64,000 nt of DNA from Mycolicibacterium sp. P9-22 (GTDB lineage: Bacteria > Actinomycetota > Actinomycetes > Mycobacteriales > Mycobacteriaceae). Numbering within the stretch: the first letter of the stretch is position 1; each line of letters begins with the position of its first letter. The notes under the pieces are model-generated. The model was not told where the DNA came from. It did not search any database and worked only from the letters and a program-made list of their open reading frames with translations. A program made the position numbers and the translations under genes. The stretch covers positions 1 to 64,000 of the forward strand of contig NZ_NPKP01000008.1 in NCBI RefSeq assembly GCF_008329585.1. The letters run 5' to 3'. Shown here one piece after another: positions 1-8,519 of the stretch.

Positions 1-87
1 ACAAACTGGCATCAAAAAAACAGGCCACCCACCAACTCAAGGAGACGGGAATCCCCCCAAACGAGTGGCCAAAAACAACAAACAAAA

Positions 88-120
88 ACCACCAAACACA
101 CTATTGAGTTCTCAAACAAC
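88..120 (-). promoter_or_regulatory. rrn antitermination (box A-like) leader motif
   Basis: The minus strand reads GTTGTTTGAGAACTCAATAG followed by TGTGTTTGGTGG, the highly conserved actinobacterial rRNA leader segment thought to recruit Nus factors and prevent Rho-dependent termination across the rRNA genes. Confidence 0.75.
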
Positions 121-163
121 AGACTTGATTGTTCTGAAGTTCCCGTTTCCGGGCAACCCTGCC

Positions 164-192
164 AGCTTAAACTATCTAGGCTGGGGAGTCAA
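164..192 (-). promoter_or_regulatory. rrn promoter, downstream copy
   Basis: On the minus strand TTGACT (187-192) is followed after exactly 17 bases by TAAGCT (164-169). With the upstream copy it makes a tandem promoter pair for the rRNA operon. Confidence 0.75.
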
Positions 193-227
193 ACTTCTCT
201 GTTCCCCGTGTCCGGGGCAACTCGATT

Positions 228-257
228 AGATTAGAACTTCCATCGTTGCGAAGTCAA
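228..257 (-). promoter_or_regulatory. rrn promoter, upstream copy
   Basis: On the minus strand TTGACT (252-257) is followed after 18 bases by TAATCT (228-233). This matches the mycobacterial housekeeping consensus and sits about 50 bases after the murA stop codon. Confidence 0.7.
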
Positions 258-302
258 ATCCGCAGGTCAGAGGCTTGGAGTCGCTGCACCAGCCGGTAGG
301 GC

Positions 303-1556
303 CTAGCTTACCCGCTCCACCTCTGCGCCCAAACTGACCAGGTTCTCCACGAACAACGGGTAACCGCGATCGATGTGGAAGACGTCGTGGACCTCGGTGT
401 CGCCGTCGGCGACCAGGCCGGCAAGCACCAAGCCGGCCCCGGCCCGGATGTCCGACGCCCATACCGGTGCGCTCGACAGCTGCGGCAGACCACGGATCAC
501 CGCGTGGTGTCCGTCCGTGCGCGCGTCGGCCCCGAGCCGGATCATCTCCTCGACAAACCGGAATCTCGCTTCGAAGACGTTCTCCGTGATCATCGAGGTT
601 CCGTCCGCGATGCAGGCCAGGCCGATCGCCATCGGCTGCAAATCGGTCGGGAATCCCGGGAACGGCAGCGTGGCGACGTTGACGGCCTTGGGCCGCTCGT
701 ACTGCACCACCCGGAAGCCGTTGTCATGCTGGGTGACCGTCGCGCCGGCGTCGTGCAGCTTGTGCAGCACCAGCTGCAGGTGGGCGGGGTCCACCCCGGT
801 CACCGAGATGTCCCCCCTGGTCATTGCCGCGGCGATCCCCCAGGTGGCCGCAACGATGCGATCGCCGATGACCCGATGCTCGGTGGGATAGAGCCGGTCC
901 ACCCCGGTGATCGTCAACGTCGACGAGCCGGCACCGGAGACCTGCGCCCCCATCTGGTTGAGCATGGTGCAGATATCGGCGATATCGGGCTCGCGGGCCG
1001 CGTTGTGAATCGTGGTGACACCCTCGGCCAGCACCGCCGCCATCAAGATGTTCTCTGTCGCACCCACGGACGGGAATTCCAGCTGGATCTCCGCGCCACG
1101 CAGGTGGTCGGCTTCGGCGACCACGCAACCGTGCTCGATATTGCACCGGGCACCGAGCTGTCTCAGACCGGACTGGTGCATGTCCAACGGGCGGGACCCG
1201 ATGGCATCCCCACCGGGCAACGCCACCTTGGCCCGCTTACCGCGCCCCATCAAGGGACCCAGCACGCACACCGATGCGCGGAACTGGCGCACCGCCGCGA
1301 AGTCGGCGTCGTATTTGAGCTCGTCCGGCGAGGTGACCCGGACCGTCGATCCGTCGATTTCGACGGTGGCGCCCAGTCCACGGAGCACCTCTGCCATCAA
1401 CGGCACGTCCAGGATGTCCGGGCAGTTGGTGATCGTGCTGGTGCCCTCGGCCAACAGCGTTGCCGCCATCAGCTTGAGAACGCTGTTCTTCGCTCCCCCG
1501 ACGGCGACTTCACCCGATAACCGGCTCCCGCCCGTCACCACGAATCGATCGCTCAC
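303..1556 (-). CDS. murA: UDP-N-acetylglucosamine 1-carboxyvinyltransferase MurA
   Basis: Catalyses the first committed cytoplasmic step of peptidoglycan synthesis, transferring enolpyruvate from PEP to UDP-GlcNAc. The 417-residue length and sequence follow mycobacterial MurA along the whole chain, including the GGAKNS substrate-binding segment at 20-25. The residue that is the catalytic Cys in E. coli (PGGC) is Asp117 here (PGGDAIG), the substitution known to make mycobacterial MurA insensitive to fosfomycin. The open frame extends 28 codons further upstream, but homology begins at the GTG at 1556. No Shine-Dalgarno is visible there, while a TACACT -10 box ends seven bases before the GTG, so the message is probably leaderless. 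It lies immediately upstream of the rRNA operon. Confidence 0.97.
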   Translation of the reverse strand: MSDRFVVTGGSRLSGEVAVGGAKNSVLKLMAATLLAEGTSTITNCPDILDVPLMAEVLRGLGATVEIDGSTVRVTSPDELKYDADFAAVRQFRASVCVLGPLMGRGKRAKVALPGGDAIGSRPLDMHQSGLRQLGARCNIEHGCVVAEADHLRGAEIQLEFPSVGATENILMAAVLAEGVTTIHNAAREPDIADICTMLNQMGAQVSGAGSSTLTITGVDRLYPTEHRVIGDRIVAATWGIAAAMTRGDISVTGVDPAHLQLVLHKLHDAGATVTQHDNGFRVVQYERPKAVNVATLPFPGFPTDLQPMAIGLACIADGTSMITENVFEARFRFVEEMIRLGADARTDGHHAVIRGLPQLSSAPVWASDIRAGAGLVLAGLVADGDTEVHDVFHIDRGYPLFVENLVSLGAEVERVS

Positions 1557-1563
1557 GCGGGCC

Positions 1564-1569
1564 AGTGTA
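1564..1569 (-). promoter_or_regulatory. -10 box for leaderless murA transcript
   Basis: TACACT on the minus strand is followed by seven bases and then the GTG start of murA, the geometry expected when transcription begins at the start codon. No clear -35 is present. Confidence 0.5.
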
Positions 1570-1626
1570 AGCAGACCGGACCCTGGATTCAGAACGCTGC
1601 GGCCACATCGGCGCTGGATGGACCGG

Positions 1627-1632
1627 TACGGT
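1627..1632 (+). promoter_or_regulatory. -10 box for leaderless adenosyltransferase transcript
   Basis: TACGGT is followed by six bases (TTAACC) and then the ATG at 1639. There is no Shine-Dalgarno, so the first base of the mRNA is probably the A of the start codon. Confidence 0.55.
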
Positions 1633-1638
1633 TTAACC

Positions 1639-2214
1639 ATGGCCGTGCATTTGACCCGTATCTATACCCGGACCGGCGACGATGGCACCACCGGGCTCAG
1701 TGATTTCAGCCGGGTGTCCAAGAACGACGCCCGGTTGGAGGCCTACGCGGACTGCGATGAGGCCAATGCGGCCATCGGCGTGGCGGTGTCGGTGGGCCGG
1801 CCCGATGACCGGATCCGCGAGGTCCTGCTGCAGATCCAGAACGACCTGTTCGACGCGGGTGCCGACCTCTCGACACCGGTGGTGGAAAATCCGGAGTACC
1901 CGCCGCTGCGGGTTCTGCAGGACTACATCGACCGGCTCGAAGGCTGGTGCGACGAGTTCAACGAGCATCTCCCGAAACTCGACTCGTTCATCCTGCCGGG
2001 CGGCACCGCCCTGTCGGCGCTGCTGCATGTGGCCCGTACCGTCACCCGTCGCGCCGAGCGCTCCGCGTGGCGGGCGGTCGACCAGCATGGCGAATCCGTG
2101 AACATACTGCCGGCAAAATACCTCAACCGGCTCTCTGACCTGCTGTTCATCCTGTCGCGGGTGGCCAACCCGGACGGCGATGTCAAATGGCAGCCCGGCG
2201 GCCAGCGGGACTAG
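1639..2214 (+). CDS. PduO-type cob(I)alamin adenosyltransferase
   Basis: ATP:cob(I)alamin adenosyltransferase of the PduO family, which makes adenosylcobalamin in the cytoplasm for enzymes such as methylmalonyl-CoA mutase. The 191-residue protein starts with the N-terminal ATP-binding signature TRTGDDGTTGL (residues 9-19) and contains the helical-bundle motifs YADCDEANA and ARTVTRRAER; the latter carries the family's ATP-contacting Arg residues. Much longer upstream reading frames exist, but family homology begins at this ATG and the -10 box placement supports it. The gene diverges from murA and converges on the DUF2550 gene at the end of the atp operon. A Mycobacterium tuberculosis orthologue sits at the same place. 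Confidence 0.93.
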   Translation: MAVHLTRIYTRTGDDGTTGLSDFSRVSKNDARLEAYADCDEANAAIGVAVSVGRPDDRIREVLLQIQNDLFDAGADLSTPVVENPEYPPLRVLQDYIDRLEGWCDEFNEHLPKLDSFILPGGTALSALLHVARTVTRRAERSAWRAVDQHGESVNILPAKYLNRLSDLLFILSRVANPDGDVKWQPGGQRD

Positions 2215-2246
2215 TCACGGCGGGCTGGAGCGAAGCGACCCGGGAT

Positions 2247-2690
2247 TCAATTACGCCGCCGCGCCCGCGGTGACGGCCGCGATTCCACCCACGAGGTGAA
2301 GGCCGTCAAGGCCCCGCGGTCCAGCGCCACCTCGTAGCCGCGCCCGCGTTCGGGGCTGACATCGCGCAGCTCCAGGATGGCGATCTCTTCGGTCATGATG
2401 TCGAACTCGTCGCCGCGCGGGGTACGCCGGGACACCACCTCAAGACCCAACCGGCTCAGCCGGCGGTCCGGCCACCAGCGAGCGCTCGACAGCCGATAGA
2501 ACTCGGCCTCGCCGCCGCGGTAGCGCAGCACGCCGTGCCGCCAACCGTGACCGCCCTCGGCCGGGTAATCGCGCAGGATCGCGGCGGTGCCGCCCACCTG
2601 GCGAAGCTTCCACAGGCGGTAACCGAGTGCGACGACCGCCAGCAGCAAAACGCCGACGAGCGCGACCATGAACAACATGGACGCGCTCAT
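2247..2690 (-). CDS. DUF2550 membrane-anchored protein
   Basis: 147-residue conserved mycobacterial protein of unknown function. Residues 4-25 form one hydrophobic membrane segment, followed by a basic stretch (WKLRQVGG) and a soluble part with a WRHGVLRYRG segment and an ISE/ELRDVSPERGRGYEV-like beta-rich core. The length equals that of the M. tuberculosis protein found at the same position downstream of atpC. It starts 12 bases after the atpC stop and is probably the last gene of the ATP synthase operon, which hints at a membrane role connected with energetics, but no biochemical function can be inferred. Confidence 0.85.
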   Translation of the reverse strand: MSASMLFMVALVGVLLLAVVALGYRLWKLRQVGGTAAILRDYPAEGGHGWRHGVLRYRGGEAEFYRLSSARWWPDRRLSRLGLEVVSRRTPRGDEFDIMTEEIAILELRDVSPERGRGYEVALDRGALTAFTSWVESRPSPRARRRN

Positions 2691-2702
2691 CGGCGGTACC
2701 TA

Positions 2703-3068
2703 CTAGTCGATCTGCCCGACCGCGCGCAGCCGCGCGCGGCCCCAGGCTGCGGTGGCAGGATCGTCGGATTCGGAGTCCTGCTTGGCGGCGTCGGCGTCGA
2801 TCTCCGACTCGAACTGGGCGTTCTCCACCAGGAGGCTCACCCCGGACTCGGTCACCGACAGAAATCCTCCATCGACGGCGATCCGCAGGTCGTCTTCGCC
2901 CTCGCGCTCGACGCGCACCATGGCGTCGTCGACCAGCTGGGCCACCAGCGGGATGTGCCGCGGCAGAATGCCGATCTCACCCGCAGTGGTGCGGGTGAAT
3001 ACGAACGTGGCCTTGCCGGACCACAACTCACGCTCGACGGCGACGATCTCGACGTCCAGTTCAGCCAT
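2703..3068 (-). CDS. atpC: ATP synthase epsilon subunit
   Basis: Epsilon subunit of the F1 central stalk, 121 residues. It shows the N-terminal beta-sandwich (ELDVEIVAVERELWSGKA) with the conserved GEIGILPRHIPLVAQL segment. The C-terminal helical part is short, as in other mycobacteria, where epsilon has reduced ATPase-inhibiting capacity and coupling depends more on the alpha extension. It follows atpD by 27 bases in the operon. Confidence 0.96.
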   Translation of the reverse strand: MAELDVEIVAVERELWSGKATFVFTRTTAGEIGILPRHIPLVAQLVDDAMVRVEREGEDDLRIAVDGGFLSVTESGVSLLVENAQFESEIDADAAKQDSESDDPATAAWGRARLRAVGQID

Positions 3069-3095
3069 GCCACACCACCTTTCGTGCTAACCGCG

Positions 3096-4526
3096 TCACA
3101 GCTTGGCGCCGAGGGTTTCTGCCTTCTTCGCCAGGTCGTCAAGGCCACCGATGAGGAAGAACGCCTGCTCGGGCAGGTGGTCGAACTCACCCTTGGACAG
3201 CTTGTCGAAGGCCTCGATGGTCTCCTTGAGCGGCACGGTCGAGCCGGGCTGACCGGTGAACTGCTCGGCCGCCATCATGTTCTGGCTCAGGAAGCGCTCG
3301 ATCTTACGGGCGCGGTACACCAGCACCTTGTCCTCTTCGGACAGCTCGTCGATACCGAGGATGGCGATGATGTCCTGAAGATCCTTGTAGCGCTGCAGGA
3401 TCCGGATGACTTCCTGGGCGACGCGGTAGTGCTCGTCGCCGACCACGCTGGGGTGCAGGATCGTCGAGGACGATGCCAGCGGATCCACCGCGGGGAAGAT
3501 GCCCTTGGAGAACACCGCACGCGACAGCTCGGTGGTCGCGTCCAGGTGGGCGAAGGTTGTCGCCGGTGCCGGGTCGGTGTAGTCGTCGGCGGGCACGTAC
3601 ACGGCCTGCATCGAGGTGATCGAGCGACCACGGGTCGAGGTGATGCGCTCCTGGAGCTCACCCATCTCGTCGGCCAGCGTCGGCTGGTAACCCACGGCCG
3701 AAGGCATGCGGCCCAGCAGGGTCGACACCTCGGAACCGGCCTGGGTGAACCGGAAGATGTTGTCGATGAACAGCAGCACGTCCTGGTTCTGCTCATCACG
3801 GAAGTACTCCGCCATGGTCAGCGCGGACAGGGCGACGCGCATACGCGTGCCCGGCGGCTCGTCCATCTGGCCGAACACCAAGGCGGTGTCCTTGAGCACG
3901 TTGGCGTCCGCGAGCTCGACCCACAGGTCGTTGCCCTCACGGGTGCGCTCCCCCACGCCGGCGAACACCGAGGTGCCACCGAAGTTGCGGGCGATGCGGT
4001 TGATCATCTCCTGGATCAGCACGGTCTTGCCGACGCCGGCACCACCGAACAGGGCGATCTTGCCGCCACGCACGTACGGGGTGAGCAGGTCGACGACCTT
4101 CAGACCGGTCTCCAGCATCTCGGTGCGGGGTTCCAGGTCGGCGAAGGCCGGCGGCTTGCGGTGGATCGACCAGTGGTCGAAGTCCTTGCCGTAGCCGGGC
4201 TCGTCGAGGCAGTCACCGAGGGCGTTGAACACGTGGCCCTTGACGCCGTCGCCGACGGGCACCGAGATGGAGGCGCCGGTGTCGGAGACCTCGGTGCCAC
4301 GCACCAGGCCGTCGGTGGGCTGCATGGAAATGGTGCGGACCAGGTTGTCACCCAGGTGCTGGGCGACCTCCAGGGTCAGCGTCTTGGCCAGCTCACCGTA
4401 GGTGATCTCGGCATTCAGGGCGTTGAACAGATCGGGCACCGCGCCACGCGGAAACTCCACGTCGACCACGGGGCCGGTGATACGAACAACGCGACCCGTC
4501 GTGGTCTTTTCTGCGACAGCAGTCAT
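3096..4526 (-). CDS. atpD: ATP synthase beta subunit
   Basis: Catalytic subunit of F1, 476 residues. The Walker A motif GGAGVGKT is at 161-168, the catalytic Glu of GVGERTREG at 193, the Walker B segment DVLLFIDNIFRFTQAG follows, and the DELSEED loop (ELSEEDK) that couples to gamma is present near residue 400. ATP is synthesised at the three beta-alpha interfaces on the inner face of the membrane. The gene lies between atpG and atpC with short gaps. Confidence 0.98.
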   Translation of the reverse strand: MTAVAEKTTTGRVVRITGPVVDVEFPRGAVPDLFNALNAEITYGELAKTLTLEVAQHLGDNLVRTISMQPTDGLVRGTEVSDTGASISVPVGDGVKGHVFNALGDCLDEPGYGKDFDHWSIHRKPPAFADLEPRTEMLETGLKVVDLLTPYVRGGKIALFGGAGVGKTVLIQEMINRIARNFGGTSVFAGVGERTREGNDLWVELADANVLKDTALVFGQMDEPPGTRMRVALSALTMAEYFRDEQNQDVLLFIDNIFRFTQAGSEVSTLLGRMPSAVGYQPTLADEMGELQERITSTRGRSITSMQAVYVPADDYTDPAPATTFAHLDATTELSRAVFSKGIFPAVDPLASSSTILHPSVVGDEHYRVAQEVIRILQRYKDLQDIIAILGIDELSEEDKVLVYRARKIERFLSQNMMAAEQFTGQPGSTVPLKETIEAFDKLSKGEFDHLPEQAFFLIGGLDDLAKKAETLGAKL

Positions 4527-4550
4527 ATCTCTTTTCGCTTCCTACGGGGC

Positions 4551-5477
4551 TTACTTGGCGTCGGCCAGCGCGTTGGCGCCGCCGACGATCTCGCTGATTT
4601 CCTGGGTGATCTGCGCCTGACGCTCGCGGTTGGCCGCCAGCGTGAGTGCCTTGATCAGATCGTCGGCGTTGTCGGTGGCCGACTTCATGGCGCGCCGGCG
4701 TGAGGCCGACTCCGAGGCGGCCGCCTCCAGTAGTGCCGCGTACACGCGGGTGGCGATGTAGCGCGGCAGGAGCGCGTCGAACAGGTTCTCGGCGTTCGGC
4801 TCGAACGAGAACAGCGTGTGCGGGCCCTCATCCGGTGCGTCTTCGACGTACTCGACGACCATCGGGGCGATCCGCAGCGCCGCCGCGGTCTGCGACAGCA
4901 TCGACCGGAACTCGGTCGACACGATGTGCAGCTCGTCGACACCGAGGATGCCGTCCGCGCCGCCGTCGTCACCGTCGTCGTCGGCACCGGACATGAAGGC
5001 CGTCACCAGGGTGTCGGCGATCTCCTTGGCATGCTCGTAGGTCGGTCGCTCCGAGAAGCCAGTCCACGACTCCGCCACGTCACGCTGACGGAAGTTGTAG
5101 TAGCCCAGCGCCTTCCGGCCGACGACGTAAACCACCGGCGACTTGCCCTCGTCACGCAGCAGCGAGAAGAGCTCCTCGGCGCGACGCAGCACGTTGGCGT
5201 TGTAGCCGCCGCACAGACCGCGGTCCGAGGACACCACCAGGACGGCGGCCCGCTTCGGGTTCTCCCGTGCGACGAGCAGCGGGTGATCCAGCGCGCTGGC
5301 GCCGGCCAGCTCGGTGAGCATGCTGGTGATTTCGGTGGCGTAGGGCCGGGCCGCTTGGACCCGGGCCTGCGCCTTGGCGATCCGCGACGTGGCGATCAGC
5401 TCTTGAGCCTTGGTGATCTTCTTGATCGCCCCGGCCGAGCGGATACGTCCGCGTAGCTCGCGCAGTGTGGCTGCCAT
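4551..5477 (-). CDS. atpG: ATP synthase gamma subunit
   Basis: Central rotor shaft of F1, 308 residues, with the N-terminal coiled-coil helix (LRELRGRIRSAGAIKKITKA), the SSDRGLCGGYN signature at 83-93 and the C-terminal helix ending in EISEIVGGANAL. Residues 164-178 are an acidic Asp/Gly-rich insertion (GADDDGDDGG) matching the mycobacterium-specific gamma loop that has been linked to suppression of ATP hydrolysis and studied as a drug target. It lies 7 bases downstream of atpA. Confidence 0.97.
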   Translation of the reverse strand: MAATLRELRGRIRSAGAIKKITKAQELIATSRIAKAQARVQAARPYATEITSMLTELAGASALDHPLLVARENPKRAAVLVVSSDRGLCGGYNANVLRRAEELFSLLRDEGKSPVVYVVGRKALGYYNFRQRDVAESWTGFSERPTYEHAKEIADTLVTAFMSGADDDGDDGGADGILGVDELHIVSTEFRSMLSQTAAALRIAPMVVEYVEDAPDEGPHTLFSFEPNAENLFDALLPRYIATRVYAALLEAAASESASRRRAMKSATDNADDLIKALTLAANRERQAQITQEISEIVGGANALADAK

Positions 5478-5484
5478 TGGTTAC

Positions 5485-7134
5485 CTAGGCCTTCTTGGGA
5501 GCAGGCTTGCGGACCTTGACCGATTCCTTCTCCAGGTCCTCGGGATCGAGGGCTTCGGAGTCGGCCTCGTTCACCACGACCGAGCTGCCGTCGGATGCCG
5601 AGAAGCCCTTCTTGAAGTCGTTGATCACGGTGACCAGCTTCTCCTCGGCCTCTTCGGAGAGCTTCTTGCTCTCCTTGATGCCGTTCAGGAGATCGGAGTG
5701 GCTGGCCTTGACGTGCTCCAGCAGTTCGGTCTCGAAGCGCGAGACATCTTCGGCGGGAACCGAATCCAGGTGGCCCTTGGTGCCGAGGAAGATCGCGACG
5801 ACCTGGTCCTCGACCGACAGCGGGCTGTACTGGGGCTGCTTGAGCAGCTCGACCAGACGCACACCGCGGTCCAGCTGCGCCTTGGAGGCCGCGTCCAGAT
5901 CCGAGGCGAAGGCCGCGAAGGCCTCCAGCTCGCGGTACTGCGACAGATCGAGGCGCAGCGAGCCCGCGACCTCTTTCATCGCCTTGATCTGGGCGGCACC
6001 ACCGACACGGGACACCGACACACCGACGTTGATGGCCGGTCGCACGCCCTGGTTGAACAGGTCGGACTCCAGGAAGCACTGGCCGTCGGTGATCGAGATG
6101 ACGTTGGTCGGGATGAACGCCGAGATGTCGTTGGCCTTGGTCTCGATGATCGGCAGGCCGGTCATCGATCCACCGCCCAGCTCGTCGGACAGCTTGGCGC
6201 AACGCTCCAGCAGGCGGGAGTGCAGGTAGAACACGTCACCGGGGAACGCCTCACGGCCCGGCGGGCGGCGCAGCAGCAGCGAGATCGCGCGGTAGGCGTC
6301 GGCCTGCTTGGACAGGTCGTCGAACACGATGAGGACGTGCTTGCCGTCGTACATCCAGTGCTGGCCGATGGCCGAACCGGTGTAGGGGGCCAGCCACTTG
6401 AAGCCGGCCGCGTCGGAGGCGGGGGCCGCGACGATGGTGGTGTACTCCATCGCGCCACCGTCTTCGAGCGCCCGCTTCACCGAGGCGATCGTGGTGCCCT
6501 TCTGGCCGATCGCGACGTAGACGCAGCGCACCTGCTGCTTCGGGTCGCCGGTCTCCCAGGCCTCACGCTGGTTGAGGATGGTGTCCACCGCGACGGCGGT
6601 CTTGCCCGTCTTGCGGTCACCGATGATCAGCTGGCGCTGGCCGCGGCCGATCGGGGTCATGGCGTCGATGGCCTTGATACCGGTCTGCAGCGGCTCACTG
6701 ACGCCCTGGCGCTGCACCACCGAGGGGGCCTGCAGCTCGAGGGCGCGACGGGTCTCGGCGGCGATGTCGCCCTGGCCGTCGATGGGCTGACCGAGCGGGT
6801 TCACCACGCGACCGAGGAAGGCGTCGCCCACCGGGACGGAGAGCACCTCACCGGTGCGCTTGACCTGCTGGCCTTCGGCGATCTTCTCGAAGTCACCCAG
6901 GATCACGGCGCCGACGCTGTGCTCGTCGAGGTTCAGCGCCACGCCCAGAACGCCGCCCGGGAATTCGAGCAGCTCCTGTGTCATGACCGAGGGCAGGCCC
7001 TCGACGTGGGCGATGCCGTCACCGGCATCGACAACGGTGCCGACCTCTTCCCGCTCGGTGTCGGCGGAAAACGAGGATACGTAGCCCTCGATGGCACCTT
7101 CGATATCAGCAGCCGAGATTGTCAACTCTGCCAT
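5485..7134 (-). CDS. atpA: ATP synthase alpha subunit
   Basis: Non-catalytic nucleotide-binding subunit of F1, 549 residues. The P-loop GDRKTGKT is at 172-179 and the arginine-finger region VGVSVSRVGGAAQIKAM is present. The protein is about 35 residues longer than the E. coli alpha subunit: the charged tail from about 514 (SSVVVNEADSEALDPEDLEK through PAPKKA) is the mycobacterial C-terminal extension that brakes ATP hydrolysis by contacting gamma. It stands between atpH and atpG in the operon. Confidence 0.98.
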   Translation of the reverse strand: MAELTISAADIEGAIEGYVSSFSADTEREEVGTVVDAGDGIAHVEGLPSVMTQELLEFPGGVLGVALNLDEHSVGAVILGDFEKIAEGQQVKRTGEVLSVPVGDAFLGRVVNPLGQPIDGQGDIAAETRRALELQAPSVVQRQGVSEPLQTGIKAIDAMTPIGRGQRQLIIGDRKTGKTAVAVDTILNQREAWETGDPKQQVRCVYVAIGQKGTTIASVKRALEDGGAMEYTTIVAAPASDAAGFKWLAPYTGSAIGQHWMYDGKHVLIVFDDLSKQADAYRAISLLLRRPPGREAFPGDVFYLHSRLLERCAKLSDELGGGSMTGLPIIETKANDISAFIPTNVISITDGQCFLESDLFNQGVRPAINVGVSVSRVGGAAQIKAMKEVAGSLRLDLSQYRELEAFAAFASDLDAASKAQLDRGVRLVELLKQPQYSPLSVEDQVVAIFLGTKGHLDSVPAEDVSRFETELLEHVKASHSDLLNGIKESKKLSEEAEEKLVTVINDFKKGFSASDGSSVVVNEADSEALDPEDLEKESVKVRKPAPKKA

Positions 7135-7181
7135 GGTTTTTCGTCTTCCTACCTTTTGATCTGGGTGATAAGTCTTCTGTG

Positions 7182-8519
7182 TCAGTCCGGCAGCTGGGTC
7201 TGCGCGGCAGCCAAGCGGGACGCGATGGATCCGTCGATCACTTCGTCACCGACGGTGATCGACAGACCACCGAGCAGTTCCGGATCGACATGCAACTGCA
7301 CGGACACCGGATGCCCGTAGATGCGCGTCAGCACGGCCGCCAGGCGGTCGCGCTGTGCATCGGTCAGATCCGCCGCGGCGCTGACGTGTGCCACGACCTC
7401 CCCGCGACGGGCCACTGCGAGCTCCGCGAGATCGATGACTGCTTCGTCGGCGCGCTCCCCGCGGAGCAGGCCGACGGTCTGCGACAGCAGCGCGGCGGCG
7501 GTGCCGTTGGCGCTGCTCCCGGTACCGACCACCTTGTCCAGCAGGGCGATTCGCCCCGCGGGGTCGGTGGTGTAGTCGCTCAGCAGTGCAGACAGCCGCG
7601 GCTCGGCGTCGAGAACCCGCCCGAACTGGAACAGCTGGTCTTCGACCTCGTCGACCTCACCGGCGACATTTGCGCGCTGCAGGAGGGCCAGACGCGCGAT
7701 GTGCTCGATCCCGTCGATCAGGTTGTCCTCGGTGGACCAGCGCTGTGATCCGGCGGTGCGGACCAGCTTCAGGGCGGGCTCGCCGACCTTGCCGGTCAAC
7801 AGCTTGTCGACCAGTGCGACCTTCGCCGTGGCGGAGTCCGCCGGCTCGGCCAGGTGCTTGGTCAGGGTGCTTTCGGTGATGAGCAGTCTCGCCACCGCTG
7901 CCAGGTCGTCGGCGAGCGCCGTCAGACCATCGGCATCCAAACCAGCTGCCAGGCTGTCGAACTCGGAGACCAGGTTGGCCAACGCCTCACGGCTGGCCGC
8001 CCGCAGTCCCGCGGTGGCACCGGTTTCGATCACAGCGGCCGACGGGGCCATCTGGTCCAGATCGTCGAGGAAGCGGTCGACGGTGGCCGCCTGCGCGGCT
8101 GGATCGGCCACGTGGGCACGCACCAGGTCGCCGGCCTTGGCGACTGCCTCATCGCCCAGCCCGAGCCGCAGTTCGCGCACCAGCTGCTGGCGGAGCAGGT
8201 GAACCTGCTGCCCGCCCTGTGCCTTGATGCGCTCGGCGTCGACACCGGCCTGCTCTTCGAGCTGGGCCTTGATGCGCTCGGAGTCCTGCTTCGCCTCACC
8301 GGTGACGCTGCCGGCCTCGGCCTCGGCGTCGGCCAGTGCCTTGGCATGCATGGCATCGGCCTCAGCGAGCTTCTTCGCCGCCTCGGCACTCTCGGCCAGG
8401 GCGACGCGGATGGCCTCTTGCTGCTTGACCATCATCCCCTTGATCAGGGGTGCCACCCATTTGGCGATGATGAACACGATGACGGCGAAGCCGATCAGCT
8501 GTCCGATGAATGTCGACAT
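7182..8519 (-). CDS. atpH: ATP synthase b-delta fusion subunit
   Basis: Mycobacterial fusion of a second b-type stator subunit with delta, 445 residues. Residues 1-170 hold an N-terminal membrane helix (FIGQLIGFAVIVFIIAKW) and a long Ala/Glu/Lys-rich coiled coil. The rest is the delta domain, with an inserted segment (about 105-230) that is typical of the genus, ending in the SVQLHVDPELLGGLSITVGD signature. It joins the F1 head to the membrane stator. Its ATG directly abuts the atpF stop codon, so translation is likely coupled. Confidence 0.95.
   Translation of the reverse strand: MSTFIGQLIGFAVIVFIIAKWVAPLIKGMMVKQQEAIRVALAESAEAAKKLAEADAMHAKALADAEAEAGSVTGEAKQDSERIKAQLEEQAGVDAERIKAQGGQQVHLLRQQLVRELRLGLGDEAVAKAGDLVRAHVADPAAQAATVDRFLDDLDQMAPSAAVIETGATAGLRAASREALANLVSEFDSLAAGLDADGLTALADDLAAVARLLITESTLTKHLAEPADSATAKVALVDKLLTGKVGEPALKLVRTAGSQRWSTEDNLIDGIEHIARLALLQRANVAGEVDEVEDQLFQFGRVLDAEPRLSALLSDYTTDPAGRIALLDKVVGTGSSANGTAAALLSQTVGLLRGERADEAVIDLAELAVARRGEVVAHVSAAADLTDAQRDRLAAVLTRIYGHPVSVQLHVDPELLGGLSITVGDEVIDGSIASRLAAAQTQLPD

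Larger units (their letters stand above)
1..302 (-). promoter_or_regulatory. rRNA operon promoter and leader region
   Basis: No gene fits here. Read on the minus strand, the stretch directly downstream of murA carries two tandem sigma-A-like promoters and then the conserved antitermination (box A/box C-like) segment that precedes 16S rRNA in mycobacteria. The murA-rrn order is the usual one in this genus. The 16S gene itself must begin beyond the left edge of the window. The last part (1-85) is rich in A on the plus strand, that is T-rich in the transcript, as expected for the spacer that pairs during RNase III processing. Confidence 0.85.

Noticed and set aside
1012..1638. Upstream extension of the adenosyltransferase frame
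   Set aside because: Overlaps murA on the other strand and has no homology; family similarity begins at the ATG at 1639.
2535..4703. Plus-strand frame of 722 codons over atpC-atpD-atpG
   Set aside because: It is antisense to three certain ATP synthase genes and rich in His/Gly/Asp/Gln, the pattern of a reverse-frame shadow in GC-rich DNA.
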